Shown: piece after piece, positions 1-8,830 of the stretch
How positions within the stretch are numbered: position 1 is the first letter of the stretch
Layout of the letters: the number at the start of each line of letters is the position of its first letter
DNA from: Euperipatoides rowelli
Lineage: Eukaryota > Onychophora > Udeonychophora > Euonychophora > Peripatopsidae
Strand: one strand, 5' to 3'
Length of the DNA: 11,326 nt
NCBI GenBank assembly: GCA_003024985.2
Contig: PXIH01S0008144.1
The notes under the pieces: model-generated
Told to the model about the DNA's origin: nothing
Databases searched by the model: none
What the model saw: the letters and a program-made list of their open reading frames with translations, nothing else
Position numbers and translations under genes: made by a program

Positions 1-31
<31 letters not shown>
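1..31. repeat. (TA)n microsatellite, cut by the window edge
   Basis: About fifteen uninterrupted TA dinucleotides open the window, and the array probably extends beyond the left edge. It is a simple dinucleotide repeat that can fold on itself and is likely polymorphic in length. No transposon end is recognisable beside it. Confidence 0.97.
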
Positions 32-34
<3 letters not shown>

Positions 35-1490
35 AGAAAATTAGTGTAGGCTATATTTCTAACAAGTGCATGCTGGGTAATATAGTCATAATAGTTCCCA
101 CTAACTAAGGCTTATTCACTACTGCAATCTCCATACAGTGTAATAAAGACCAAGGATATTATTGACATTTATTACCATTAACAGTTTAATAAATAGAATA
201 TATAAATTAATTTTTATAATAACAATTCCGTCTATTAAATAATAGGCTAAGATTGTCCTATGTTTTTTTTATCAGAGACAGTATCATAATTTCTGTCTGG
301 TCACCGTATGGACAGACAGAATTAAATTATATATCACCAATGCATGTGCACATTTATACTGAGAGATTATCTCTACTTTTAGATCTGTGTTGAGACATTT
401 TAATATTTTTATTTTTTTTGACCCAATTAAAATATTTTTGATATATAAAGGGCATAAACCAACCTTTCCATTTTTTTATTATAACAGTATAGGCTATATC
501 TAAAGTCTGCTCCTCACAGTAAAAATAAAACTGCCTATCCAAAATAATCTCAAATAAGTATTATTGATGTGGATCAATATAGGATCTAAAGAGAGAGTAT
601 CTAGTTAAGATACTTGATCACAAAAATACAGGTTCAAGAGATAATATTATTCCAACCCTATCCTTCTATTGTAATACATTTGTTTATTTTCCTGTATCAT
701 TTTTTAAACGGAATAATGTTACGAAATTTTATGTCTTTTAATATTGTATTGAATGTATGTTTAAAAATGGTCATGTAACATCTTAAATAAAAATAATAGA
801 TTTTTTTTGTGTAGAGATGGTAGGGGTGAGTGATGATGAAAGACCACATATTATTTTCTTTACCCTCAGGATTAAGATTAATTTGAATACTTCATTTTAT
901 GATAAGCAGTTTTTCAAAATAAAAATTTTGCATCGGACAGTAAGCGCACTACAAGCCCTTTTGTCTGATTTAAATGTAAGGAAACATAGGGAAAGAACCA
1001 ATCTTTTTATTTTGGCTCATTCATGTACCTCTCATTTCCAAAACGTGGAATTTTATGAAAAAATGAAATTTCTGGAATTTTAATTTTTTTTATATTGGCT
1101 ATGTGAATGTTTCGGGCATATAATAACTTTCTTGAGAATCAGGCTTATTTCTGGCAAGAATATGAATTTATTTATTTTTTCCGTGTTTTTGAGATTGTTA
1201 TATAGTAGAAGCTATTCCTTTCCAATGTAATATCTCATCATTGCTCTTATCTTCTCTGCTTGACAAACTAACACCAAATGACATCTAACCTGAAGTTACA
1301 CATTCATCAGCATTCGTCAGCCAGGTAGAGGGGATTGTGAAAAACTCATGAGGGGAGAATATTTTCATTCCATTTAATGTTACTTGAAAAACCACATGAT
1401 TAGCCTACAACAAATAAAAACATTTAAACGGACTAAAATCTGTATTTATATATGAATCCAAATTATATAAACCTCTCTACTCAAATTGAG
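32..1490. other. Non-coding AT-rich region
   Basis: No supported gene. The stretch has many A/T homopolymers and frequent stops in all frames. Contents worth noting are a hairpin at 291-321, three TAGGCTA heptamers near 47, 243 and 490, one TAGCCTA at 1401, and an 88-codon open frame at 817-1083 that I could not connect to any family. A polypyrimidine run ending in CAG lies just inside that frame (about 857-870) and resembles a splice acceptor, but no partner exon or donor is evident. Confidence 0.7.
291..321. repeat. Hairpin-forming inverted repeat
   Basis: TTCTGTCTG at 291-299 is the exact reverse complement of CAGACAGAA at 313-321, with a 13-base spacer. A 9-bp stem with G/C pairs stands out in this AT-rich surrounding. 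No downstream T-run or known regulatory family makes it a terminator or an RNA gene. It could equally be a relic of a small inverted-repeat element. Confidence 0.6.
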
Positions 1491-1596
1491 GAAAGTCTTG
1501 TTGTTCGTCTGCTTTTTTCCACTTGTCGTTCGCTTTTCGTTCGCTCCAGACTTCTCTTCTTGTTGTCATGAATTTTTGATTCATTCAAAGGATTGA

Positions 1597-2064
1597 TTCT
1601 ACCGACTTATTCAAAATAGGAAAATCTTATTAATTCATCAGATCGAAGAATTTGAACCTTTTTCTGACTTTGCTCACTTCGGCAGCCGGTACCATAAACC
1701 CGATCCACCGCACAAAAATTTGTTATTCATACCACAGCCAAGTTATCTTAAAGGTACTACTATCAGTATTTCCAAAGACTTTCCTCCTGACATTGTATTA
1801 GCCAGAATCAGTATTTATGAAGACTTTCCCCCTGACATTGTATTAGTCAGACACAAGCTTCATTCAATACTAAAAAACAAACCAGGCAAAATCCGTTACT
1901 CACTCAGCACAGCAGTGCAAGGACAAACAAAATATATATACAACCAATACACTGACAGTATACTTACGACAACAATAAAACAGCATACTTTATCACAATC
2001 CCATGATTTTCCTTCGACTTTGACTTTAAATCTCAATCATACTACTCCAACTGATCCACAATGA
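1597..2064 (+). pseudogene. Upstream part of the non-LTR reading frame, function unknown
   Basis: An open frame of about 155 codons running from just after the TGA at 1594-1596 to a TGA at 2062-2064. It has no obvious ATG near its beginning. It is in the same frame as the endonuclease segment that starts right after the TGA, so the two were probably one protein, or two adjacent ORFs of one element. The product is rich in Ser, Thr, Gln and Pro in its second half. It contains two tandem 15-residue repeats (ISISKDFPPDIVLAR and ISIYEDFPPDIVLVR). I do not recognise a domain: no zinc knuckle, no coiled coil and no RRM motif is visible. It may be a degenerate ORF1 or the N-terminal extension of ORF2. 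Membership in the element is inferred from shared frame, composition and adjacency. Confidence 0.5.
1762..1851 (+). repeat. 45-bp tandem duplication, two copies
   Basis: Copies at 1762-1806 and 1807-1851 are directly adjacent and differ at five of 45 positions. Because 45 is a multiple of three, the frame is kept and two 15-residue protein repeats sharing DFPPDIVL result. Two of the five differences are silent in the frame (CCT/CCC for Pro and one of the paired changes are compatible with coding constraint), which hints that the duplication existed while the element was still being translated. That last point is inference. Confidence 0.9.
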
Positions 2065-2460
2065 CTTAAACACAATACTACAACCAAATCGCAACACATA
2101 AACATTTATTTTCATAACATACNCAGTTTAATCAAGAATATCGAAGATTTTGAGGCAACAATACTCACCAACGATTTTCAAATATTTATCCTTACTGAAA
2201 CTTGGCTTAAGCCTACCATTACTCTTAACACCATATCCCAATTATACATCATATACCGACGAGATAGGCTTTCTTTCGGGGGAGGTATTCTCATTGCAAT
2301 ACAGCCTTCATACAATTCTAGCCTCTTTTACACTTCACCTGATCTTGTTAATCTTTTCATCATAGCTGTATATCTTCCTCCACCCAACAACTCTTTCGGC
2401 TACCACCAAAAAATTCTAATTTCTAGTGCTGAACATAACACATTTAATTTGTCACAATAA
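2065..2460 (+). pseudogene. APE-type endonuclease domain of a non-LTR retrotransposon, C-terminally truncated
   Basis: About 131 codons in frame with the upstream segment. In order, it shows INIYFHNI followed by an unreadable codon and SL, the first conserved Asn motif of EEP/APE endonucleases. Next comes DFQIFILTETWLKP, with the catalytic Glu in the TETW motif. Then follow YRRDR and FGGGILIAI, the conserved (R)xDR...GGG block, and finally IIAVYLPPPNN, the VYxPP strand. The later family motifs, GDFN and the SDH motif, are missing: the frame ends at the TAA at 2458-2460 after a tail that no longer looks like endonuclease (from about 2403). The domain is therefore about half length. These nickases cut target DNA to prime reverse transcription in Jockey/CR1-like elements. 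The ambiguous base at 2123 sits inside the first motif. Family identity is strong; the clade is not resolved. Confidence 0.87.
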
Positions 2461-2869
2461 TTTATTTTATTATTAATTCTACATATAGTAAAGTATTTCT
2501 TTTTCATTTCAATATTATAAAAATAATTATGCAACTGTTGTTACTTTATATTACTTTCATTTTCATTACTACAATTACCACAATCACTGCAATTAATAAC
2601 ATTAGGTGATTAACATTTTTTTTTTTACTTCCTTCCTTAAGATTTCCTGCCTGATGTGAGTTTTTTTTATTAATTCCAGTGTATTAATAAAAAAATATTC
2701 TGTTCTTTGACTGGTATAGCAAAATCATTTCTTGTAGGGAGTGTTTTTTTTTTAGATGTAAATATTTTGAATTCACTGCATTTCATGTTAATATTAATTA
2801 CTATATAAAAAATCTGCCTTGACTCCTGATGAATTTCAAATATGAAAAAAAAAACTTACCGATTGCTTG

Positions 2870-3609
2870 GGTCAACTAATTTCATTTAAGTCTAGCAGAA
2901 ATAATATTTTTTAAATGTCTTAATAATATAAATTTTTATAATATTAATAATTGTGATATAAAAATCATTAATAATAATATCTTAAAAGTAATTATAATAA
3001 AATGACTATGTCTTTTCATAGTGTAAAAGTACTAAAACAATTATAATAACCTCATAATAGCACTGCCTTAATAAACTTATAAATTGTCTGAGTATATGAT
3101 TTTTTTTTAAAATTAGAAACTATTTTGTGAAATGATAACTGTTGTTCTGCATGTAGAAGTTATTAGTTTATTTTAATTGCATTTCAGGCATTTGATAAAC
3201 ACTTTCTCATTGACATTTGTTTTTAATCCAAAGATGATGAAAATAACTAACTTGAACATATGTCTGGCCAATGTTTACCTCCACAGACTAATATTTATAG
3301 AAATGTATAAACCAACAATTTGATTTTGTTCTCCAAATGCCTATGGGGTGGTAGGGGAAAGGGGGTAACTTAATAAGAAATATGCTATCATTAAAACATG
3401 TGTCAATTTAAAATGCCATTGCAATGAAATAAAGGAAATAGATATGACTAGTGGAGTATAGAAATTTTGTGATGCTATTAAATAGCACAATTTGATTGCA
3501 AGTTAGACAATGTTTATTTTATCAAATGATGTTAAAGCTAAGAAAATAGAACAAAATGTGAATTTCGAGTTGGTAGGTCAACTAATCTAAATATAAATGT
3601 TAGCAGAAA
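2870..3609 (+). repeat. Short two-part direct repeat (2870-2901 and 3576-3609)
   Basis: GGTCAACTAAT (2870-2880 and 3576-3586) is followed after 12 and 14 bases respectively by TAGCAGAAA (2893-2901 and 3601-3609). Both copies are also preceded at some distance by TGAATTTC. Two exact words in the same order with similar spacing suggests remnants of one repeat family. Chance is not excluded in such biased DNA. Confidence 0.35.
3345..3365 (+). other. G-run cluster, possible two-layer G-quadruplex
   Basis: Runs of four, two, four and five G fall within 21 bases in a region otherwise about three-quarters A/T. There are only three runs of three or more, so a canonical three-layer quadruplex is not supported; a two-layer or bulged form is possible. 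No promoter or gene lies beside it. Confidence 0.4.
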
Positions 3610-4329
3610 CCATGTCATAACACTCAATATTTTTTATTACAAGTTTCATTTAAATCTTTCCAAATGTTGGACTAGAATAGCTTCATACTCAAAATGAAAA
3701 CGTGAATGTTTTAAGCATGATGTTTTCATTCAAAAGTTATAAATTGCAATAATTGTTTTAGATCTCTGTTATGTGAATGTGTGACTAATATCTGTTTCAT
3801 GAATTTATGTTTAAGCACAAAAATATTAAAATGTTGAAAGCAAAGATAACTCACCATTCTGCATATCAATGTTAGCAGTTTTAACACTCAAAGTGATCTA
3901 TATAATGCTTTATTAATGAAATTGTCTCATGTTTTCAAATATTCTAGTTTCTGTAGTTTGATTATAATTATTGTATATTTTTTAGACATTTTTTTAATTA
4001 TAAAAAAAATACTTCTTTCTCTTAGTTAGAATGTTTCTTTTATATTTTCCATCCAATGGGCTTATGTATAGGATATACTCATCCTTGGCATCATAATTTT
4101 TTTTTAAATCCTCAAGAGTAAATGAAAAAGGATGTTGTGCAAAAATCATTTTGTACAGTGTTAACAAATTAAACTAAATTTTATTTCTGGGAAGTATTTC
4201 AAAAGTGCTTAAAATCAATAAATATTGAATTTTGTTTTTTAAACGGAATTTATTAAGGATTAAATTTTCTAAATTCATTTTTTAATGAAGAAAGATGGGA
4301 AGAAGAAATTAATACATCACAGTTAATTG

Positions 4330-4445
4330 TGACTATTCAAAGTTGCTCTATTATACAGTATGTCATACCCTAAGCTACATTTGGCCAACCGATTAGCCAA
4401 TTCAATACTCGTCAATTTGCGCATGCTGTGCATGAGTGATGAACA
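4330..4445 (-). repeat. Possible LTR 5' part of the gypsy-type remnant
   Basis: Reading the minus strand, a purine-rich stretch is followed at 4445 by TGTTCATCACTCATGC, an LTR-like TG start lying about 60 bases after the pol stop at 4504. Further in, a TATAATA box-like sequence occupies 4349-4355. A competing start is TGTAGC on the minus strand, at about 4377. The second LTR and the far boundary were not found, so neither the terminal CA nor a target-site duplication can be checked. The lower coordinate is arbitrary. Confidence 0.3.
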
Positions 4446-4457
4446 CCTCCATCAATC
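4446..4457 (-). other. Candidate polypurine tract
   Basis: On the minus strand GATTGATGGAGG immediately precedes the proposed LTR start. In Ty3/gypsy elements a purine run next to the 3' LTR primes plus-strand DNA synthesis. This one is short and interrupted by T, so the call rests on position (between the pol stop and a TG start) more than on sequence. Confidence 0.3.
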
Positions 4458-4503
4458 GATTTGAAGATAATTTCCACTTGCAATATTTTATATTTTATAT
4501 CGC

Positions 4504-5640
4504 TTATTCTTCCTCATTCTCACCTTTACTATCTTGATCCTCGACTTCATCTATACTGCATGCAGTTTTGCTTCTGATATCATTAATGCAGAAGCTAATG
4601 ATAGGCTTTCACTTTGTCTATATCTGCAAATTTGATATTGGTGGGATCAGCAACACTGCATAGTTTATAATTTGTTAGACTAGTTCTTTGTACTATGTAG
4701 TATGGGCTTTTATATCAGGCTTTTAGCTTCTGATTTTTTACAAAATAGCTAGTAAAATCCAATAGCAGCAACTGGTCCTCTTCAAAAATTCTCTAAGCCT
4801 TGTTTGAAAGTTACAATCATTATATGAATGAATCAATGGCTGTTTAAGATGTTTGTGCACCTGTGAGTCCACTTTTACTAGTCTATTTGTGAACAGATCA
4901 ATTAGCTTGGGTGTGTTATCACTATAATGGTTAGTTAGATTCTGGCATTTCAATTGTGAGGTTAATTGGATGGAATCCATAGAAGATGAAGAAGTTAGTC
5001 TGGCCATGGAACTATTTAATGTAAGTAAAATATATTGCTACACTTGATCCCAATTATCAAAATTCTTGTTATAGTAGTGAGATAACATTGTAATTACTTT
5101 ATCATTTATACATTCACTTGTACCATTATTATATGCGTGATATAGGCCTAAGCTGGTTTTTAGATGTTAAATGTGTAGTCTTTTTTGCATAAACTAGAAA
5201 AAATAAAACCTGTCAATTGAGGACTCCATCATCACTATTAATTTAGATTCTACATATTTTGGAAAAATGTTTAACATATAATTAGCGATGGTGCTGGCCA
5301 CTTTGTTGGGCACAGAAGAAGCGAAAGACATGTGACTAAGATGATCAGTCCATAAAATTATGTATCTTTTTTTTTGGCAGTTTTAATTGCAATTTGAAGT
5401 CTGGAGGTGTTCTGGGTATTACATCATTAAAGAAAGTGTTTACATTTTTGTTTTGACTGTGTGTAGCAGTTTTGTTTATTTCTAACAATTAAAGTGGTTA
5501 TTAATTTTTAGAGGTTCATTGAGGATACATGCTATTTTTATTTCATGATTTTGCCTAGATGAACGATTATAGTAATTATTAGCTGCATTGTTTCCTTTAT
5601 AGCACTGAAAATTATTCTCTTGTTTTATCCCTTGTAAAGT
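4504..5640 (-). pseudogene. Ty3/gypsy integrase pseudogene (zinc region, core, GPY/F-like domain)
   Basis: Integrase inserts element cDNA into the genome. The minus frame whose codons end at positions such as 5341 and 4738 carries nearly the whole core. At 5556-5485 RQNHEIKIACILNEP and NNHFNC resemble the zinc-binding region, with Cys codons at 5391-5389 and 5379-5377 as its possible C pair. YIILWTDHLSHMSF and SVPNKVASTIANYML follow (5364 downward), then HLKTS and NNGTSECIND, with the catalytic Glu at 5115-5113, then NKNFDNWDQ and QYILLTLNSS. After a shift near 4738, SPYYIVQRTSLTNYKL and DIDKVKAYH form the GPY/F-like domain (4714-4598). After another shift a Glu/Asp-rich tail ends at TAA 4506-4504. 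The second catalytic Asp is displaced: DDG is read only in a neighbouring frame at 5233-5225. The first catalytic Asp region seems deleted between the Cys pair and YIIL. In-frame stops include 5484-5482, 5478-5476, 5442-5440, 5421-5419, 5385-5383, 5196-5194, 5169-5167 and 5040-5038. Confidence 0.9.
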
Positions 5641-5700
5641 ATTAATCATGGTTTTGACGTATAGAAAGTTTGCTGCTTATCTGGTGCCGATCTTTGAATT

Positions 5701-5799
5701 TTAATTATTTTCCACCAGGAATAAAACCATCTCCAGATAATCTGCTACCAGGCTCTAATGTCCAGCACTGATAGCACTCAACTATTGCTATGATGGGAA
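5701..5799 (-). pseudogene. End of retroelement RNase H domain (remnant)
   Basis: In the same minus-strand frame as the integrase core, SAISAGH, a stop, then SLVADYLEM is read at 5775-5728. This fits the conserved RNase H end in gypsy elements, a Gly-containing turn followed by (V)VADxLSR, where the Asp is a catalytic residue. RNase H removes the RNA template during reverse transcription. Stops at 5790-5788, 5784-5782, 5757-5755 and 5703-5701 break it. Upstream of about 5800 the similarity fades. The short length makes this call depend on its position directly before integrase. Confidence 0.6.
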
Positions 5800-5800
5800 G

Positions 5801-8690
5801 TTTAAAAGGGAAAATTTATTTGGCCCTAAATAATCAATTTATGTATAATAAAACCCATGGAAAAAGGAAACTCATAATGGGAAGTTTTTTGTACCCCAAC
5901 TCTTTCTATTTATACAAGTGTTACTGTATATCTAAATTTACAATAGANGAAAACATAACTTGCCCCGGGTCTCAAATTTCTCTGATAGGCCCTACACACA
6001 GTAAATAAATCATTTTATATTATTTTCTTCTTAATTTTTCTGAAATATGAATTAAATAGCCTATATTAAGGAAGTCATATCCTACAGGGCTAGGATTCTC
6101 TACTAAACCTCAAATGTGCATCATTTAATTTTGTTTAAATTTTCCTTTATGTAGTATAAAATTTTTGTATTTATTCATGAATAAACCTATATAATAATAC
6201 TAAATGCATAACGCTAATGAACTGAGCTACAATCTGATTGGTCTTTGAAGGATCAAACTGTCACACATTATGGCTTGTCTGACAACCACTTACTGGAATC
6301 ACCTTGAAATTTTTCTGTCAAAAATATAGATATGACATCACTTGTTAGTTTTAAATTTTGGTAAACAATGAAATAAAAGTTGAATTTTGATGCATTTTAG
6401 ACCGTATATAACAAATTGATTACGGTACTTAAACAAACATTTTTTTTACAAAAATACACATAAATCAATGAAGTTGAAATAGGCATAATACACTTTAAAA
6501 TTGCATAACCTGGTTGTAACATCCATGATAGTACAACAATTTTGTGGTAATGTCATACTATACTCAGTCCCACCATACTTCTTTACAATTAACATTATTT
6601 TACTTGGTTTTAGCATCTTTGCTGTCATTATTTTAAGTTCATTTTTTATATTGTTAATGTCCTTTTACCTTATTTAGCATCAGTATTTTAAGCCCATTTC
6701 TTATATTTTACCTTGTAAAATAAAATATGTGAGAAATTTTAATTTCCAATAATGGATGTTCTGATATTTACAGCACATCATTGATTTAATTTCCAGTAAT
6801 GAGAAGGCCCACCATTAGTGTTAGCATTTTGACATGCTGAACATGCAACTTACAATTTGACTGTTATTCACACAGCCACACAAGCATAAAATATTGTGTA
6901 CTGTAGATTAATATTTTTTTTGAGAAATCATTATTGCAGCAATCATTTAATTTCTTCTATGAAAAGGGCCACTTGTGTGTTATCTTTTTATCATGCTGGA
7001 TAGAATAGTGCTTATTCTTGCAAGTATGGTATTTAAGGTGATGGACTTTTCAATTTTCTTTTTTTTTACATTGTTCTTATTGTTAGAATAGCTACTCAAG
7101 AGTAAACATTATTAGTAAATGAATAAATTAATATTATTATTGGAGAAATTGTTAATGAAGATTTTATGAATCACAATTATTCTACAAAGATTATTTCTTA
7201 CCTGGAAGGCAATAGAAAATCACTTAGAAGAGAGAAAAAATATAATATTCTACAGTAGCCTAATAAATACTTTGATTTTTCAAAATGTACTTTATTTTGT
7301 ACTGTTGTCTATTTTTTTGTTTTTTTCCTTTTCTTTTTTGATAAATTTTCTCTCTTTAATATAATAGTTAGTTAAGTATAGTAAAATAATAATACCTATG
7401 TATTATGAAAATTAAATGAAAGTTAGACTACAAATTTAAAAATTTGCCATCTTTTTCTTTTTATAATTTTGGGCAATGCAAATTCTGAATCTAATGTCGT
7501 CTTTGATGTATTGGAAATATTTTTTTTTAATGCTCTGTGTATTTAAGGAGGAAGATCTAAAATGTTTGATCATTTTTCATTGTCATTTTACTTGACAGTA
7601 TTATGTTTTACAATGTTACTTTAATGCTTTTTGCTATTGAAAGTCATAAATTTGGTCTTATTTTTTTTTTAAAAAAAGATGAAAATGTTGGAATAAGTTT
7701 TCTTTTCTGTCATAATCAAAAGAATGATTGGATTCATTAATATAATGTGTTTACTTCGTTCAGATGTCTGAATTGTCCATTTATGTTGAAGAAGTTTGCA
7801 GAAACTGAGGCAATCTCAAGATTGAATGTTTTGTATTGAGAGAGAAACTAAATAAACATGGATTTTGAATCTTGAAATGAAAAGATGATGAATTCATTGT
7901 GATGGGAATTTTCTGGTCAACTTTGCTGAATTATTTCATCTATTCAATGTTCTAATGCAATTATTTAAAAGAATTGTGAAGAAATTGCTAATTTTGTTAT
8001 CTTTTAATTTTATTACAGCTTTTCTTGCTTTTATATTTCTCTCTGTTTGGAGTTTTTAAATTGATTGCTAATTACAAATGTGGTGAATAATGAAAATATG
8101 AGAGGAACAAACTGTTGACAGTTTTACTATTGACTCTTCTTAGTTAAAGTGCAATTTTAATAATGAATGTTTTATTTACACATTTTTTAAAGCATGCAAA
8201 TATACAAAATTCATTACCAAGGGTTGACAAACTAAATGGATTGTAGCCGACTAGAGGGTCAAAGAGATTTATCTATATAGAGGTCACAAATTGAAAACAG
8301 TCATATCCCAAAAATTATATATTGTAAAATAAAATAAATGTCATTTAGATTTTAATTGTAGGTTGTGGATAGTAAGATCTTTATAGGAGTTTATACAGGT
8401 GGCATGAACTCAAAAATACATATTCCTAAAATTATGCTACAAATTAAGTCATTTGGTTTTAAGGTTGTTATGGCATTTGGCATAACCAGCTCATTGCACA
8501 TTTGGGATCATTAGTTGAAATTATTTTTGAAAATTAGGATTAACTTATTTGAATTTATTATAGTAACAAAAATCTATCTCCAGTTTTCTTGATAATAGCA
8601 TTTTGAATATACTAGAACTAGTAATTTCTTAGACCAATTTTAATCAACTTGTAATTAAACTGAGATGAGAGTCCAGGAATGTCACTGGGA
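5801..8690. other. Non-coding AT-rich region
   Basis: About 2.9 kb with no supported gene. The part directly above 5800 should hold the gypsy reverse transcriptase if it survived, but I could not read RT motifs (such as the YxDD box) in any minus frame. Two similar segments at 6785-6840 and 6946-6998 look like a diverged repeat. TAGCCTA heptamers occur at 6057 and 7256. AGGGTCA/AGGTCA-like words near 8256 and 8281 are isolated. Ambiguous base at 5948. Confidence 0.65.
6785..6998 (+). repeat. Diverged direct repeat pair (about 6785-6840 and 6946-6998)
   Basis: Both segments begin ATTTAATTTC and then share, in the same order, ATGA, AAGG, CCAC, GTGTTA and CATGCTG, with only two one-base gaps needed. 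By hand roughly three quarters of positions agree. The shared G/C-containing words make this more than AT-bias matching, but it is weak. It could be two copies of an old interspersed or tandem repeat. Confidence 0.35.
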
Positions 8691-8694
8691 AGTT

Positions 8695-8830
8695 ATAATT
8701 TGTGGAGAGATGGAATGGGGTTGAGTTATTTAAAGGTCCAAGATGTATTACCTGGTAGGATACAGGGTCAGAATCCCTACTAGGGAGTCAGGGACATAGC
8801 TTTGCAAGCTTAGATTTAAAAAAAAAAACA
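8695..8830 (+). mobile_element. Possible tRNA-derived SINE remnant
   Basis: GGTCAGAATCC at about 8767-8777 differs from the Pol III B-box consensus GGTTCGAATCC at two positions, and the flanking AGGG/CCCT can pair as a T-arm-like stem. A loose A-box-like TGGGGTTGAGT lies about 50 bases before it (near 8716). A run of eleven A begins near 8818, about 40 bases after. This order of A box, B box and A-tail suits a SINE, but no target-site duplication or second copy was seen and no full tRNA cloverleaf can be drawn. Confidence 0.3.

Larger units (their letters stand above)
1500..2460 (+). mobile_element. Non-LTR retrotransposon fragment, 5' half only
   Basis: A region whose composition differs from its flanks: richer in C, with five CpGs between 1506 and 1545. 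It is followed by one reading frame open from 1597 to 2460 with a single internal stop. The distal part encodes an APE-type endonuclease N-terminus typical of Jockey/CR1-like non-LTR elements. No reverse transcriptase, RNase H, 3' UTR or poly-A tail follows; after 2460 the sequence returns to AT-rich background. The left edge is uncertain, placed at the start of the CpG-bearing stretch, which may be part of the element's 5' UTR. Retention of the 5' half with loss of the 3' half is the reverse of the usual 5' truncation. The copy is dead. Confidence 0.75.
2461..4329. other. Non-coding AT-rich region
   Basis: About 1.9 kb with no supported gene on either strand and no open frame of note. It contains a G-run cluster at 3345-3365, a pair of short similar motifs at 2870-2901 and 3576-3609, and many T/A homopolymers. 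The region just below 4330 may include the far end of the gypsy LTR, whose boundary I could not place. Confidence 0.7.
4330..5800 (-). mobile_element. Decayed Ty3/gypsy-type LTR retrotransposon fragment
   Basis: The minus strand from about 5800 down to 4504 retains, in the expected order, the end of RNase H, an integrase zinc-binding region, the integrase core, a GPY/F-like domain and an acidic C-terminus, then a possible polypurine tract and LTR. RNase H before integrase is the Ty3/gypsy order and excludes Ty1/copia, where integrase comes first. No gag, protease or reverse transcriptase is visible above about 5800, so the copy is truncated at its 5' side or too decayed to read. About thirteen stops and at least three frame changes make it non-functional. 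Confidence 0.85.

Noticed and set aside
354-542. 62-codon frame on the - strand
   Set aside because: Composition (Phe, Tyr, Lys, Ile, Asn) follows base bias and there is no motif or start context.
817-1083. 88-codon open frame on the + strand
   Set aside because: The longest ATG frame outside the transposons apart from the retroelement parts, but no recognisable domain, no Kozak-like or promoter context and AT-driven composition. At this base composition about one such frame by chance in 11 kb on six frames is plausible. The splice-acceptor-like run inside it has no supporting exon.
2150-2365. 71-codon frame on the + strand
   Set aside because: It overlaps the endonuclease segment in a different frame; the other frame carries the conserved motifs, so this is a shadow.
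5790-6008. 72-codon frame on the + strand
   Set aside because: It abuts and runs opposite to the gypsy remnant, contains an ambiguous base, and shows no motif. Its beginning is antisense to the RNase H end.
6446-6628. 60-codon frame on the - strand
   Set aside because: I looked for a retroelement match because it lies upstream of the gypsy remnant on the same strand. None was found, and no reverse transcriptase motif is present.
8256-8290. AGGGTCA and AGGTCA words resembling nuclear-receptor half-sites
   Set aside because: The spacing does not match usual response elements, there is no nearby gene, and such hexamers occur often by chance.
8750-8785. A true tRNA gene
   Set aside because: Only a T-arm-like stem and B box are seen; acceptor, D and anticodon arms cannot be drawn, so at most it is a SINE relic.
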